Source of the DNA: Corynebacterium sp. TAE3-ERU16
GTDB lineage: Bacteria; Actinomycetota; Actinomycetes; Mycobacteriales; Mycobacteriaceae
NCBI RefSeq assembly: GCF_019209935.1
Contig: NZ_JAHUTN010000011.1
Span: 56,059 to 120,058 of the forward strand
Direction: 5' to 3'
DNA: 64,000 bases
Under the pieces are notes generated by a model. It was not told where the DNA came from. It made no database searches and saw only the letters and a list, made by a program, of their open reading frames with translations. Positions 36,291 through 44,935 of this stretch are shown piece by piece (position 1 is the first letter of the stretch; each line of letters opens with the position of its first letter). Made by a program: the position numbers and the translations under genes.

Positions 36291-36320
36291 CCCCACCGGT
36301 GACCCACGTCACCGGTGGGG
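36291..36320. terminator. Stem-loop after the DUF4132 cassette
   Basis: Perfect 13-bp stem (36291-36303 with 36308-36320, loop CCAC), no T tract. It separates the cassette from the purSQL promoter. Confidence 0.6.
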
Positions 36321-36417
36321 CGGCTTCCGCCGCGGACCCGTCACCGTCGACGGCGGCGGTGGTGCACCACCGTGCGCGGCACCCCCTGACAGCTGTGTGA
36401 ACGCCCCCGTCAGCCGG

Positions 36418-36423
36418 TAGTCT
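36418..36423 (+). promoter_or_regulatory. -10 box TAGTCT for purSQL
   Basis: Gives an untranslated leader of about 70 bases before GTG 36501. No riboswitch fold recognised in the leader. Confidence 0.45.
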
Positions 36424-36500
36424 TGAGGCCGTTATCCCCGGCCCACGGCGCGTGGACCGGAACCACCCCTGACACCAGTGAAATAGGGAGCTGACACACC

Positions 36501-36740
36501 GTGGCCCGTGTAGTTGTGAATGTGATGCCGAAGGCAGAGATCCTCGATCCCCAGGGACAGGCCGTGCACCGTGCCCTGGGACGAATCGGAATCGACGGCG
36601 TCGCGGACGTCCGCCAGGGCAAGCGCTTCGAGCTCGAGGTGGACGACACCGTCACCGACGAGCAGCTGAACCACCTCGCGGAGACCCTGCTCGCGAACAC
36701 CGTCATCGAGACGTTCACCATCGTCCGCGGGGAGGCGTGA
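36501..36740 (+). CDS. purS: FGAM synthase subunit PurS
   Basis: 79 residues from GTG 36501, with AGGGAG ten bases upstream. Small structural subunit of the three-part formylglycinamidine ribonucleotide synthase (PurS2-PurQ-PurL); it helps channel ammonia from PurQ to PurL. Family opening [19 protein letters not shown] and the closing [15 protein letters not shown] are clear. First gene of purSQL; its stop lies five bases before the purQ start. Confidence 0.96.
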   Translation: MARVVVNVMPKAEILDPQGQAVHRALGRIGIDGVADVRQGKRFELEVDDTVTDEQLNHLAETLLANTVIETFTIVRGEA

Positions 36741-36745
36741 GCCCG

Positions 36746-37417
36746 GTGGCTGCGAAAATCGGTGTCATCACCTTCCCCGGCACCCTCGACGACGTGGACG
36801 CCGCCCGCGCGGCCCGCATCGCCGGCGCCGAGGTCCACGAACTCTGGCACGCCGACGAGGACCTGAAGGGCGTCGACGCGGTCGTCGTCCCGGGCGGATT
36901 CTCCTACGGTGACTACCTGCGCAGCGGCGCCATCTCCGCGCTGGCCCCCGTCATGCGTGCGGTCGTCGACGCCGCGCACAAGGGCATGCCGGTGCTCGGG
37001 ATCTGCAACGGCTTCCAGATCCTCACCGAGGCACACCTCCTCCCCGGGGCCCTGACCCGCAACGAGGGCCTGCACTTCCACTGCGTGGACACCTATCTCG
37101 AGGTCGCCAACGCGGACACCGCGTGGACCAACACGCTGGCACAGGGGCAGAAGATCCTCATCCCCGCCAAGCACGGCGAGGGCCGCTTCCAGGCCGACGC
37201 CGAGACCGTGAAGATGCTGGAGGACGAGGGCCGCGTGGTGTTCCGCTACACCGACAACTTCAACGGCTCCGTCAACGCCATCGCCGGCGTCAGCAGCGCC
37301 GACGGCCGCGTCGTCGGCCTGATGCCGCACCCGGAGCACGCCGTCGAGAAGCTCACCGGACCATCCACCGACGGCCTGGAACTGTTCCTGTCCGCCATCA
37401 GCCACATCGGTGCCTGA
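36746..37417 (+). CDS. purQ: FGAM synthase glutaminase subunit PurQ
   Basis: 223 residues from GTG 36746. Class I glutamine amidotransferase that supplies ammonia to PurL. Nucleophile Cys in GICNGFQIL (~residue 88), His in MPHPEH, and [14 protein letters not shown] near the N-terminus. GTG 36737 overlaps the purS stop and is also possible, but GGGGAGG (36729-36735) sits only one base before it and ten before GTG 36746, so the latter is preferred. Middle gene of purSQL. Confidence 0.95.
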   Translation: MAAKIGVITFPGTLDDVDAARAARIAGAEVHELWHADEDLKGVDAVVVPGGFSYGDYLRSGAISALAPVMRAVVDAAHKGMPVLGICNGFQILTEAHLLPGALTRNEGLHFHCVDTYLEVANADTAWTNTLAQGQKILIPAKHGEGRFQADAETVKMLEDEGRVVFRYTDNFNGSVNAIAGVSSADGRVVGLMPHPEHAVEKLTGPSTDGLELFLSAISHIGA

Positions 37418-37454
37418 CCGCGCCACCACGAGAAGGACACCGGAGAAAAACACC

Positions 37455-39788
37455 ATGACTTTCAACGACACCGTCGACGCCGCCACCGCCGACCCGAACG
37501 CCGAACAGCCCTACGCCAGCCTCGGGCTCAAGGACGACGAGTACGCCCGGATCAAGGAGATCCTCGGCCGCCGCCCCACCGACGCCGAGCTCGCCATGTA
37601 CTCCGTCATGTGGTCGGAACACTGCTCCTACAAATCCTCCAAGGTGCACCTCCGCTACTTCGGGGAGACCACCACCGACGAGATGAACTCGAAGATCCTC
37701 GCCGGCATCGGTGAGAACGCCGGCGTCGTCGACATCGGCGACGGCCACGCCGTCACCTTCCGCGTCGAATCCCACAACCACCCCTCCTACGTCGAGCCCC
37801 ACCAGGGCGCGGCCACCGGCGTCGGCGGCATCGTCCGCGACATCATGGCCATGGGCGCCCGCCCCATCGCCGTCATGGACCAGCTGCGCTTCGGCCCGGC
37901 CGACGCCCCCGACACCGCCCGCGTCCTGCCCGGTGTCGTCGACGGCATCAGCTTCTACGGCAACTGCCTCGGCCTGCCGAACATCGGCGGCGAGACCGTC
38001 TTCGACGCCTCCTACGCCGGCAACCCCCTCGTCAACGCCCTGTGCGTGGGAACCCTGAAGACCGAGGACCTCAAACTCGCCTTCGCCTCCGGGCTGGGCA
38101 ACAAGGTCATGCTGTTCGGCTCCCGCACCGGTCTCGACGGCATCGGCGGTGTCAGCGTGCTGGCCTCCGACACCTTCGAGGAAGGCGCCGAGCGCAAGCT
38201 CCCCGCCGTTCAGGTCGGCGACCCCTTCGCCGAGAAGGTCCTCATCGAGTGCTGTCTCGACCTCTACCGCGCCGGCGTCGTCGTCGGCATCCAGGACCTC
38301 GGAGGCGCGGGCCTGTCCTGCGCCACCAGTGAGCTCGCGGCCGCCGGCGACGGCGGCATGCTCGTCAACCTCGACGCCGTACCCCTGCGCGCCGAGAACA
38401 TGACCGCCGCGGAGATCCTCTCCTCCGAGTCGCAGGAACGCATGTGCGCCGTCGTCGCGCCCGAGAACGTCGACCGCTTCCTCGAGATCTGCGCCCACTG
38501 GGACGTCGCCTGCGCCGAGATCGGCGAGGTCACCGACAACGACCACCTCGTGATCACCCACCGCGGGGAGACCGTCGTCGACGCCCCCGCGCACACCATC
38601 GCCCACCAGGGGCCCGTCTACGAGCGTCCCTTCGCCCGCCCCGACTGGCAGGACGACCTCCAGCGGCCCGTCGAGGTGGACAGGCCCACCGACGCCGCCG
38701 CGATCCACGATGCCTGGATGCGGATGATCTCCTCCCCGGCGCTGTGCTCCCGGGCGTTCATCACCGAGCAGTACGACCGCTACGTCCGCGGCAACACGGT
38801 GCTCGCCCGCAACGCCGACTCCGGCGTGCTGCGCATCGACGAGAGCACCGGTCGTGGCGTCGCCGTTTCGGCGGACGCCTCCGGGCGTTACACCAAGCTC
38901 GACCCGGAGACCGGTGCCCGCCTCGCACTCGCCGAGGCGTACCGCAACGTCGCCGTCACCGGCGCCCGCCCCGTCGCCGTCACGAACTGCCTCAACTTCG
39001 GTTCCCCGGAGAACCCCGACGTCATGTGGCAGTTCCGCGAGGCCGTCCACGGTCTGGCCGACGGTTGCGTCGAACTCGGCATCCCGGTCTCCGGCGGCAA
39101 CGTCAGCTTCTACAACCAGACCGGCACCGAGCCGATCCTCCCGACGCCCGTCGTCGGTGTCCTCGGCGTCATCGACGACGTGGAACGCCGCATCGGGCAC
39201 GAGCTCGGCACCGTCGACGGCGGCGAGGTGCTCTACCTCCTCGGCGAGACCCGCGACGAGTTCGGCGGTTCCATCTGGCAGCAGGTCAACCACGACCAGC
39301 TCGCCGGTATGCCCCCGACCGTGGACCTCGCCGACGAGGCCGCGCTGTGCCGGCTCCTCTCGGCGCAGACCGTCGACGACGGAGCATCCCCGGTCATCAC
39401 CGCCGCGCACGACCTCTCCGAGGGCGGGCTCGCCCAGGGACTCGCGGAACTCGCGATGACCGCCCGCCGGGACACCGGCATCGGCCTCGACATCGACCTG
39501 TCCGGCGTCCACGACGACCCCTTCGTGGCGCTGTTCTCCGAGTCCGCGTCCCGCGTCCTCGTCGCCTGCGCCCCCGGTGACGCCGAGGAACTCGAGCGCC
39601 GCGCCGGCGTCGAGGGTGTGCCGTTCACCAAGCTCGGCACCACCACCGAACTCGGCGACGCCGCGCTCATCCGCGTCAGCGGTGGGGTCGACCTCGAGGT
39701 CTCGGTCACCGAGTTGCGCGAGGCCTGGCAGGCCACGCTGCCCGGAATCTTCGGCCACGCCGTCGGAGCGAACTCCGTGGTGGAGTAG
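37455..39788 (+). CDS. purL: FGAM synthase large subunit PurL
   Basis: 777 residues from ATG 37455, with GGAGA ten bases upstream. Small-type PurL that aminates FGAR to FGAM with ATP, step 4 of purine synthesis. Motifs: [32 protein letters not shown], the second ATP site region GGGGACL-like [14 protein letters not shown], and [11 protein letters not shown]. Two AIRS-like halves are recognisable. The N-terminus has a ~25-residue extension typical of actinobacteria. A long open frame on the opposite strand covers the gene but is a codon-bias shadow. A strong terminator follows. Confidence 0.97.
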   Translation: MTFNDTVDAATADPNAEQPYASLGLKDDEYARIKEILGRRPTDAELAMYSVMWSEHCSYKSSKVHLRYFGETTTDEMNSKILAGIGENAGVVDIGDGHAVTFRVESHNHPSYVEPHQGAATGVGGIVRDIMAMGARPIAVMDQLRFGPADAPDTARVLPGVVDGISFYGNCLGLPNIGGETVFDASYAGNPLVNALCVGTLKTEDLKLAFASGLGNKVMLFGSRTGLDGIGGVSVLASDTFEEGAERKLPAVQVGDPFAEKVLIECCLDLYRAGVVVGIQDLGGAGLSCATSELAAAGDGGMLVNLDAVPLRAENMTAAEILSSESQERMCAVVAPENVDRFLEICAHWDVACAEIGEVTDNDHLVITHRGETVVDAPAHTIAHQGPVYERPFARPDWQDDLQRPVEVDRPTDAAAIHDAWMRMISSPALCSRAFITEQYDRYVRGNTVLARNADSGVLRIDESTGRGVAVSADASGRYTKLDPETGARLALAEAYRNVAVTGARPVAVTNCLNFGSPENPDVMWQFREAVHGLADGCVELGIPVSGGNVSFYNQTGTEPILPTPVVGVLGVIDDVERRIGHELGTVDGGEVLYLLGETRDEFGGSIWQQVNHDQLAGMPPTVDLADEAALCRLLSAQTVDDGASPVITAAHDLSEGGLAQGLAELAMTARRDTGIGLDIDLSGVHDDPFVALFSESASRVLVACAPGDAEELERRAGVEGVPFTKLGTTTELGDAALIRVSGGVDLEVSVTELREAWQATLPGIFGHAVGANSVVE

Positions 39789-39802
39789 ACCGCGGACACC
39801 CC

Positions 39803-39847
39803 GTGGAGGGCCCGGTACCGCCGCTGGTGCGGTACCGGGCCCTCCAC
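39803..39847 (+). terminator. Terminator after purL
   Basis: Perfect 19-bp stem (39803-39821 with 39829-39847), loop of 7, followed by CTTCTTCC. Confidence 0.85.
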
Positions 39848-39866
39848 CTTCTTCCGCCCCACCCCC

Positions 39867-39948
39867 GGGGCGGAACCGAACCCGGGGGGTGGGGCGGAAC
39901 CGAACCCGGCGAGCCCCGGGGTGACCGCGGAGCCCCGGGGTGACCGCG
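39867..39948. repeat. Two tandem direct-repeat pairs before the DUF2254 gene
   Basis: A 19-base unit beginning GGGGCGGAACCG occurs at 39867-39885 and 39891-39909 (24-bp period). An 18-base unit AGCCCCGGGGTGACCGCG occurs at 39912-39929 and 39931-39948 (19-bp period). They end six bases before the -10 box. Confidence 0.8.
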
Positions 39949-39953
39949 ACCGA

Positions 39954-39959
39954 TACACT
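39954..39959 (+). promoter_or_regulatory. -10 box TACACT, leaderless DUF2254 gene
   Basis: Six bases before ATG 39966. Confidence 0.6.
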
Positions 39960-39965
39960 CCACCC

Positions 39966-41279
39966 ATGAGCTTCCTCCGGCACCGCCTCGTCCGCGCGTT
40001 CGGCCTGTTCTGGTTCCTGCCCGCCGTCATGGTGCTGTTCTCGGTGGCGCTGGCGCAGGCCCTGATCGTGCTGGAACGCCACCTCGGTGTCCCGGGTTCC
40101 CTGGAGTTCGTCTACGCCGGCGGCGAATCAGGGGCCCGAGGCCTGTTGTCCGCGATGACGGGAATGTCCATCGGAGTGGCGGGCACGCTGTTCTCCATCA
40201 CCATCGCCGCGCTGTCGTCGGTGATCTCCACGATGGGGCCCCGACTGCTGCACAGTTTCCTCTCGGACCGCGGTATCCAGGCCACCCTGGGGATCTTCCT
40301 CGCGACGTTCGCGTTCTCGCTTCTCAGCCTGCGGGCCGTGTCGGCCGGCAACGGGGACACCGTGTTCATCCCGCACTACAACGTCAGTGTCGCGATGGTC
40401 TACGCAGCGCTCTGCGTCGGGTTCCTCGTGTACTACATCAACCACATGGCGCAGTCCATCAACATGACGCGGGTGGTCAACCTGCTCAGCGGGGACCTGT
40501 CCCGGGCGCTGCGGCGGGGGACCGAGCTCGCCGAGGAACAGGGTGACTTCCCGCGCGCCGTCGACGGCTTCTTCGCCGGGGCGACGGCGGTGTTCACCGA
40601 CCGCGGCGGATACGTGCAGCAGGTGGACTACCCCCGGCTCGCGGACATCGCGGAGGAGAACGACTGCGTGGTGCAGCTGCTCGTCCGGCCGGGTGACTAC
40701 CTCCTCACCGGCTCGGAGATAGCCCGGGTGGTGCACGGGGGAGATGCCCCGGACGGGATCACCGACTGCCTGCTGCTCGGTGCGAACCGGGACGATTCGC
40801 AGGACCTCGAGTTCTCGGTGAACCAGCTCCTGGAGGTCGGGGTACGGGCGCTCAGCCCCGGCACGAACGACCCCTTCACCGCGATGGGCGTCATCGACCG
40901 GTTCGCGGAGTCGCTCGCCCGACTGGAGAACCGGGAACTGCCGCGGGGCGTCATCGCCCGCGACGGCATGCTGCGCGTCGAGTTCGCGGTCACCACGTTC
41001 GAGGGCCTCGTCGACACGATGTTCCACCAGCTCCGGCAGAACGCGGCCGGTTGTACCGCGGTGTACATCCGGTTGCTCGACAGGTTGGGTGACGTCGCCG
41101 GGATCGTCACCGCGCGGAAACGCCTTGACCATCTCCGGCACCACGCCGACCTGGTGTGGGACGACGCCAGGCGGACCGTCGCCAACTCCGGGGACCTGGC
41201 GGACATCCGGTTGCGGTACCACCGGGCGCGGAAGGCCTGCGCGCGCAGCACCCGCGGGGCGGAGAGCCTCGGGGACTAG
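39966..41279 (+). CDS. DUF2254 family membrane protein
   Basis: 437 residues. Four membrane segments in the first ~170 residues (FWFLPAVMVLFSVALAQAL, then TGMSIGVAGTLFSITIAALSSV), followed by a soluble C-terminal domain of ~260 residues with QVDYPRLADIAEENDCVV and SPGTNDPFTAMGVID, which identify DUF2254 (PF10011). The biochemical role of the family is unknown; the invariant SPGTNDPFTA is the most conserved stretch. Leaderless promoter preceded by tandem repeats. Its TAG stop overlaps the TAG stop of the convergent small membrane gene in the sequence CTAG. Confidence 0.88.
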   Translation: MSFLRHRLVRAFGLFWFLPAVMVLFSVALAQALIVLERHLGVPGSLEFVYAGGESGARGLLSAMTGMSIGVAGTLFSITIAALSSVISTMGPRLLHSFLSDRGIQATLGIFLATFAFSLLSLRAVSAGNGDTVFIPHYNVSVAMVYAALCVGFLVYYINHMAQSINMTRVVNLLSGDLSRALRRGTELAEEQGDFPRAVDGFFAGATAVFTDRGGYVQQVDYPRLADIAEENDCVVQLLVRPGDYLLTGSEIARVVHGGDAPDGITDCLLLGANRDDSQDLEFSVNQLLEVGVRALSPGTNDPFTAMGVIDRFAESLARLENRELPRGVIARDGMLRVEFAVTTFEGLVDTMFHQLRQNAAGCTAVYIRLLDRLGDVAGIVTARKRLDHLRHHADLVWDDARRTVANSGDLADIRLRYHRARKACARSTRGAESLGD

Positions 41280-41563
41280 TCGGTGTCCCCGGCGTCGGGC
41301 CCGTCCCCGGTGGCCGCGGCATCCCGGAGGTCCCGCAGCTGCTCCCGCCGGTGGATCACGTACCAGATCAGGAAACCGAGGCCCGGAAGCAGGGTGACCA
41401 GGGAGAAGACCAGGATCAGGCGCAGCGGGTCCGAGTTGCGCCGCAGCTCCAGCCGGACGGCCGTCACGGGCATCGCGATGAACAGCAGCATCAGGACGAG
41501 ACCGGATAGTCCGAGGCTCCCGAAGTCGTTCAACAGGCTCATCGCGTAGGTGGTCCGGGACAT
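41276..41563 (-). CDS. Small two-helix membrane protein (PLDc_N-like)
   Basis: 95 residues from ATG 41563, preceded by GGGGAAGGAA. Two hydrophobic segments (about residues 15-35 and 47-67) joined by a basic loop RLELRRNSDPLR, then a charged tail. The layout resembles the phospholipase D N-terminal (PLDc_N) membrane domain that occurs alone in many small bacterial proteins; similarity is by pattern only. No catalytic domain. ATG 41542 is an alternative start. Function unknown. Confidence 0.7.
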   Translation of the reverse strand: MSRTTYAMSLLNDFGSLGLSGLVLMLLFIAMPVTAVRLELRRNSDPLRLILVFSLVTLLPGLGFLIWYVIHRREQLRDLRDAAATGDGPDAGDTD

Positions 41564-41700
41564 TTCCTTCCCCTGTCGGTGTGGTCCGCCCTTCCGGTCG
41601 AGACCGACCATACCCCACCTCCACCGCACCGGAGCCCGAGCGATGGGAAAAGGGAACGCGTTGTTCATTCCGGTCTCACCCGGGGTTCACGCCCGTGTGC

Positions 41701-41706
41701 GACGAT
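41701..41706 (+). promoter_or_regulatory. Candidate -10 box GACGAT, leaderless DUF2334 gene
   Basis: Seven bases before ATG 41714; same GANNAT-GG(C/G)C layout as purB and dusB. Confidence 0.4.
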
Positions 41707-41713
41707 GGCCGAC

Positions 41714-42415
41714 ATGAACCGGCCGATGATCTCCCTGTCCCTCTCCTCCCTCCGGTCGGAGAACCTCGGGGACGCGCGGAACCTGATGGCCGAACTCGCC
41801 CCGGCGGGTGTGCGGCCGACGCTGCGGGTCGCCCCGCACTGCTCCCGCGACTGGGCGCTGCGCCGCCACCCGGACGTGCTCGAGTTCATCCACGACTGCC
41901 GTGACGAGGGAGCCGAGATCGTGCTCGCCGGCTTCGACGAGTCAGTCCGGGGCAGGCGCTCCGAGTTCGCCGAGCTCCCCGCCCACGAGGCCCGGCTCCG
42001 GCTGACCGCCGCGTGCCGCCAGATGGCCGCCATGGATCTGACGACCGACGTGTTCTCTCCCCCCAGGTGGATCCTGTCCGAGGGAACCCGGAGCGTCCTC
42101 CCGGAACTCGGCTTCGCCGTCCTGTCCGATCTCAACGGGGTGCAGGATCTGCGCACCGGGGACGTCGCGGCCGTACCGGTTCTCGCATTCGGCGAGGGGT
42201 TCGGCGCGGCGCGGTGGTGGCGCAGAAGCGTCCGGAAGGTCGGTGCGCGCCAGATAGCCACCGGTCACAGCATCCGGTTGTCCACCGCGGCGTGCAGGCT
42301 GGCGGAGGACGATGTCCGGGACAGTCTGCTGACCGTGGTGCACTCCGCGCTCGCCGCCGGGTACGCCCCGGCGAACCGGATCTCGGATGTCCTGGCGGAC
42401 GGCCCGAAGGTCTGA
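41714..42415 (+). CDS. DUF2334-family polysaccharide deacetylase-like protein
   Basis: 233 residues from ATG 41714 (ATG 41705 also in frame). Pattern of the DUF2334 branch of NodB-like deacetylases: ISLSLSSLRSENLGDARNLM at the start, then RDWALRRHPDVLEFIHDCRDEGAEIVLAG, FSPPRWILS and a late GHSIRLST block. In canonical members the first strand ends in an Asp-rich metal site and H-G-hydrophobic motifs; here the N-terminal Asp pair is replaced (SLSS) and the GxxH motif reads AGFDE, so metal binding and deacetylase activity are doubtful. No signal peptide. Could be a degenerate or regulatory member. Confidence 0.7.
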   Translation: MNRPMISLSLSSLRSENLGDARNLMAELAPAGVRPTLRVAPHCSRDWALRRHPDVLEFIHDCRDEGAEIVLAGFDESVRGRRSEFAELPAHEARLRLTAACRQMAAMDLTTDVFSPPRWILSEGTRSVLPELGFAVLSDLNGVQDLRTGDVAAVPVLAFGEGFGAARWWRRSVRKVGARQIATGHSIRLSTAACRLAEDDVRDSLLTVVHSALAAGYAPANRISDVLADGPKV

Positions 42416-42459
42416 GAACCGTGGAACAGCACGTTTGGCGCCCGCCCACCCGGCCGGCG

Positions 42460-42465
42460 TAGCGT
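42460..42465 (+). promoter_or_regulatory. Candidate -10 box TAGCGT for the hemolysin III-like gene
   Basis: About 95 bases before ATG 42565. Confidence 0.35.
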
Positions 42466-42564
42466 TGATTCTGGACCGGTACCTCTCGGATGGCCGCCTG
42501 GCGTCCGGCCCGGGGGATGCCGTTTCCCGCACACGATGAAGAGACGAACACGAGGAGCACTCAC

Positions 42565-43347
42565 ATGCACCGGGGCGGACGTCGTTCGACACTGCACGGG
42601 GAGACCAGTACCACCGAAGAGGAGATCATCGAACGGAACACCGCCTCCGTCAGGGCGGACGGGATGATCGCCCGCACGGTCTGGCGTACGGACCGGGGTC
42701 CCCGCCCGGGCAGTCGCGGCTGGATCCACTTCTTCGCGGCTATCCTCGCCGTGTTTTCGGGTTCCGTCCTCGCCACCTACTCCTGGATCCGCCTGCCGTG
42801 GTGGCAGGCGCTCGGTGTGATGGTGTACGCCGTCGGCGTCGTCATACTCTTCGGGGTCTCCGCCGCGTATCACCTGGGTCCGTGGAAGCGGGCCTCCACC
42901 GTCCTCTGGTGGCGTCGGGCCGACCACTCCACGATCGCCGTGTTCATCGCCGCGACGTACACTCCGTTCTGTCTGATCGCCCTGCCCCCGGAGACCGCCA
43001 GGTGGGTGCTCGCCGTCGCCTGGGGTGGTGCGCTCCTGTCAGTCGTGATGAACCTCGCCTGGATCGACCACCCGCGGTGGCTCGGGGTCCTGGTCTATCT
43101 CGCTCTCGGGTGGCTGATCGTGCCGGTCGTCCCGCAACTGTGGACGTCAGCCGGGGCGGCCGTCGTGTGGCTGCTGTTCGCGGGCGGCATCGTGTACACC
43201 GTCGGCGCGCTGATCTACGCCTTCCAGTGGCCGGGCCGCGAAGCGCGCTGGATGGGGTACCACGAGTGGTTCCACCTCGCCACCGTCATCGCCGCGGTCG
43301 CGCACCTCGTCGCCGTGTGGATCGTCGTCACCCAGGCCGCGCCCTGA
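42565..43347 (+). CDS. Hemolysin III/YqfA (PAQR-like) membrane protein
   Basis: 260 residues from ATG 42565, with GAGGAG seven bases upstream. A ~50-residue cytoplasmic N-terminus precedes seven hydrophobic segments. Family features: HFFAAILAVFSGS in TM1, FGVSAAYH (first metal His), RRADHSTIAVFIAATYTPF, and HEWFHLATVIAAVAHLVAVW with the two late His. These resemble the zinc site of PAQR/HlyIII hydrolases. The name hemolysin comes from one Bacillus protein; a membrane-homeostasis or ceramidase-like role is suggested for the superfamily. Stands alone, convergent with a thioesterase gene. Confidence 0.88.
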   Translation: MHRGGRRSTLHGETSTTEEEIIERNTASVRADGMIARTVWRTDRGPRPGSRGWIHFFAAILAVFSGSVLATYSWIRLPWWQALGVMVYAVGVVILFGVSAAYHLGPWKRASTVLWWRRADHSTIAVFIAATYTPFCLIALPPETARWVLAVAWGGALLSVVMNLAWIDHPRWLGVLVYLALGWLIVPVVPQLWTSAGAAVVWLLFAGGIVYTVGALIYAFQWPGREARWMGYHEWFHLATVIAAVAHLVAVWIVVTQAAP

Positions 43348-43363
43348 CGGGTCCGCCCGGGCG

Positions 43364-44329
43364 TCAGCGCCGGATCAGCGGCAGCGGACGGTACTTCGCC
43401 CGCAGCTCCCGCAGGGTCGCCGCGTGTTCGGCGAGACGGACATCCTCCGTCGTGCGCGGCGTGAACTGCCGGGCGGGCAGGGGGTTGCCGTCGATGTCGA
43501 CACCGATGTAGGTCACCGTGGCGTGGATCGCGGTCTCGAGGCTGTCCCGGCCCCCGCGCGGTGAACCGGCGCGCAGGTGCACCGACGTCTGCATGGACCG
43601 GGCGTCGGTGCGCATCAGCCGGGTGTCCACCTCGATGAGATCGCCGATGTTGATCGGACGGTAGAACCGGATCCCGCCCGCGTAGACCGCGACGGTGTAC
43701 TCGCCCGACCACTCCATCGTGCAGGCGGTCGCCGACTCGTTGATCCACTCCATCGCGGTGCCGCCGTGCACCTTGCCGCCCCAGTTCACGTCCGTCGGCT
43801 TCGCCAGGAACCGCGTGATCATCCTCGGCGCCTGGCTCGGCCCGTCGTAGGTCTGCTTGGACATCTCCTCCTCGATGGCCTTGCGCAGCTCGATGCGGGA
43901 CAACGCCGCGGCGTGCACCTGCTTCTCGTGCTCCGTGCCGGGAATGAACTCCGGGACCTTCTGGGACCGTCCGGTCGACGCGTCCCGGGCGACGAAGATG
44001 ACCAGGCAGTCGCAGGCACGGGTGTAGACGCCCTCGCGGGGATCCGCGGAGAACACCTCGTTGATGATGTGCATCGAACTCCGTCCCGTCATCGCGATCC
44101 GGGAGCGCACCTCGACCATGTGGCCGGAGGGGATCGGACGGGCGAAGTGGATGTGTCCGACGTACGCGGTCACGCAGTACGTGCCGGACCACGCGGTCGC
44201 ACACGCGTAGGCGGCCTTGTCGATCCACTCCAGCACCCGGCCGCCGTCGACACCGTGGGCACCCGCGGTGATGACGTCGGTGGGGCTGGCCAGGAAGCGG
44301 AGCGTGACGGCGGGGGAGGGGGTCGGCAT
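43364..44329 (-). CDS. Acyl-CoA thioesterase, double hotdog (BACH/YciA type)
   Basis: 321 residues with two hotdog domains in tandem (about 1-160 and 165-300). Each has the YciA/BACH pattern: TNxxGxxxGGxxMEWID-like (AGAHGVDGGRVLEWID and VNWGGKVHGGTAMEWIN), then HIHFARPIPSGHMVEV and GIRFYRPINIGDLIEV. The central Asp of the second element (WID versus WIN) differs between the halves; the second half has Asn-Glu. It should hydrolyse acyl-CoA thioesters in the cytoplasm. Candidate -10 TAGAGT at 44374-44379 on the minus strand gives a ~37-base leader. Confidence 0.88.
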   Translation of the reverse strand: MPTPSPAVTLRFLASPTDVITAGAHGVDGGRVLEWIDKAAYACATAWSGTYCVTAYVGHIHFARPIPSGHMVEVRSRIAMTGRSSMHIINEVFSADPREGVYTRACDCLVIFVARDASTGRSQKVPEFIPGTEHEKQVHAAALSRIELRKAIEEEMSKQTYDGPSQAPRMITRFLAKPTDVNWGGKVHGGTAMEWINESATACTMEWSGEYTVAVYAGGIRFYRPINIGDLIEVDTRLMRTDARSMQTSVHLRAGSPRGGRDSLETAIHATVTYIGVDIDGNPLPARQFTPRTTEDVRLAEHAATLRELRAKYRPLPLIRR

Positions 44330-44449
44330 GGGTTGTGTTCGTCCTCGGATCGGGTGACGGATGAGCTACCTGAACTCTAGCCACCCGGCGTCGCCGGGCG
44401 GAAAAGTCGTTCCACCGGACGGGAACGGGCACGGTCCCGTCCCGCGCGT

Positions 44450-44455
44450 TAGAGT
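44450..44455 (+). promoter_or_regulatory. -10 box TAGAGT, leaderless SCP-like gene
   Basis: Eight bases before ATG 44464. Confidence 0.55.
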
Positions 44456-44463
44456 CGGGAACC

Positions 44464-44871
44464 ATGACCAGGACACCCGACCCGGCGGCGGTCCACGCCG
44501 CCGTCACCGCCGTAGCCGACTGGATCCGCGCGGAGGACCCCGATGCCGGTGTCCCCCGCCCGTCCCGAGGTGCACTGGCCGACGCCGTCCGGCTGACCGC
44601 ACGGGCGCTCGCCGCGGACGCGCCGGGCAGGAGCGTGGAGGTCCGGGTTCCTCCGTTCGTCGCCGTGCAGTGCGTCGAGGGACTCCGGCACACACGGGGC
44701 ACCCCGCCGAACGTGGTCGAGTGCGATCCGCACAGCTGGCTCCGGCTCGCCTGCGGCCTGGTCACCCTCGATGAACTGCGTGGCCGCCCCGGCATCGAGG
44801 TCTCGGGGACCAGGGCCCACGAGATAACCCGGTGGCTGCCGGTGCTCCACCTTCCCCGCGCGGGGGAATGA
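44464..44871 (+). CDS. Sterol carrier (SCP) family-like small protein
   Basis: 135 residues, no signal or TM. The order of conserved pieces (VRLTARALAADAPGRSVEVRVPPFVAVQCVEGLRHTRGTPPNVVE, seen as RTLARLAPG-VEVRVPPF-AVQ and HxRGTPPNVVE-DP-TWLxLA-G) is that of the actinobacterial SCP-orthologue domain family found just upstream of purF, from memory. These proteins may bind lipids; no function is established. It lies 64 bases before purF, which has its own -10 box. Confidence in the coding call is high; the family name is moderate. Confidence 0.75.
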   Translation: MTRTPDPAAVHAAVTAVADWIRAEDPDAGVPRPSRGALADAVRLTARALAADAPGRSVEVRVPPFVAVQCVEGLRHTRGTPPNVVECDPHSWLRLACGLVTLDELRGRPGIEVSGTRAHEITRWLPVLHLPRAGE

Positions 44872-44921
44872 GCGGCCGCACCGCCGCCCCCCGATTATTG
44901 GGGGTTCCACGGCGCGGCGGC

Positions 44922-44927
44922 TAGCAT
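44922..44927 (+). promoter_or_regulatory. -10 box TAGCAT, leaderless purF
   Basis: Eight bases before GTG 44936. A short hairpin CCCCC-N7-GGGGG (44888-44904) lies just upstream, near the -35 position. Confidence 0.55.
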
Positions 44928-44935
44928 GATGCGAT

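Noticed and set aside
31518..36296. Long open frames antisense to the DUF4132-associated large gene
   Set aside because: Low-complexity Gly/Arg/Asp composition typical of shadows; the plus frame follows the DUF4132 stop by four bases.
36424..36500. Possible purine riboswitch in the purS leader
   Set aside because: No guanine/PRPP-type conserved core or paired loops could be found in the ~70-base leader.
37398..40082. 894-residue open frame antisense to purL
   Set aside because: GC-rich codon shadow; no family similarity, and purL is unmistakable.
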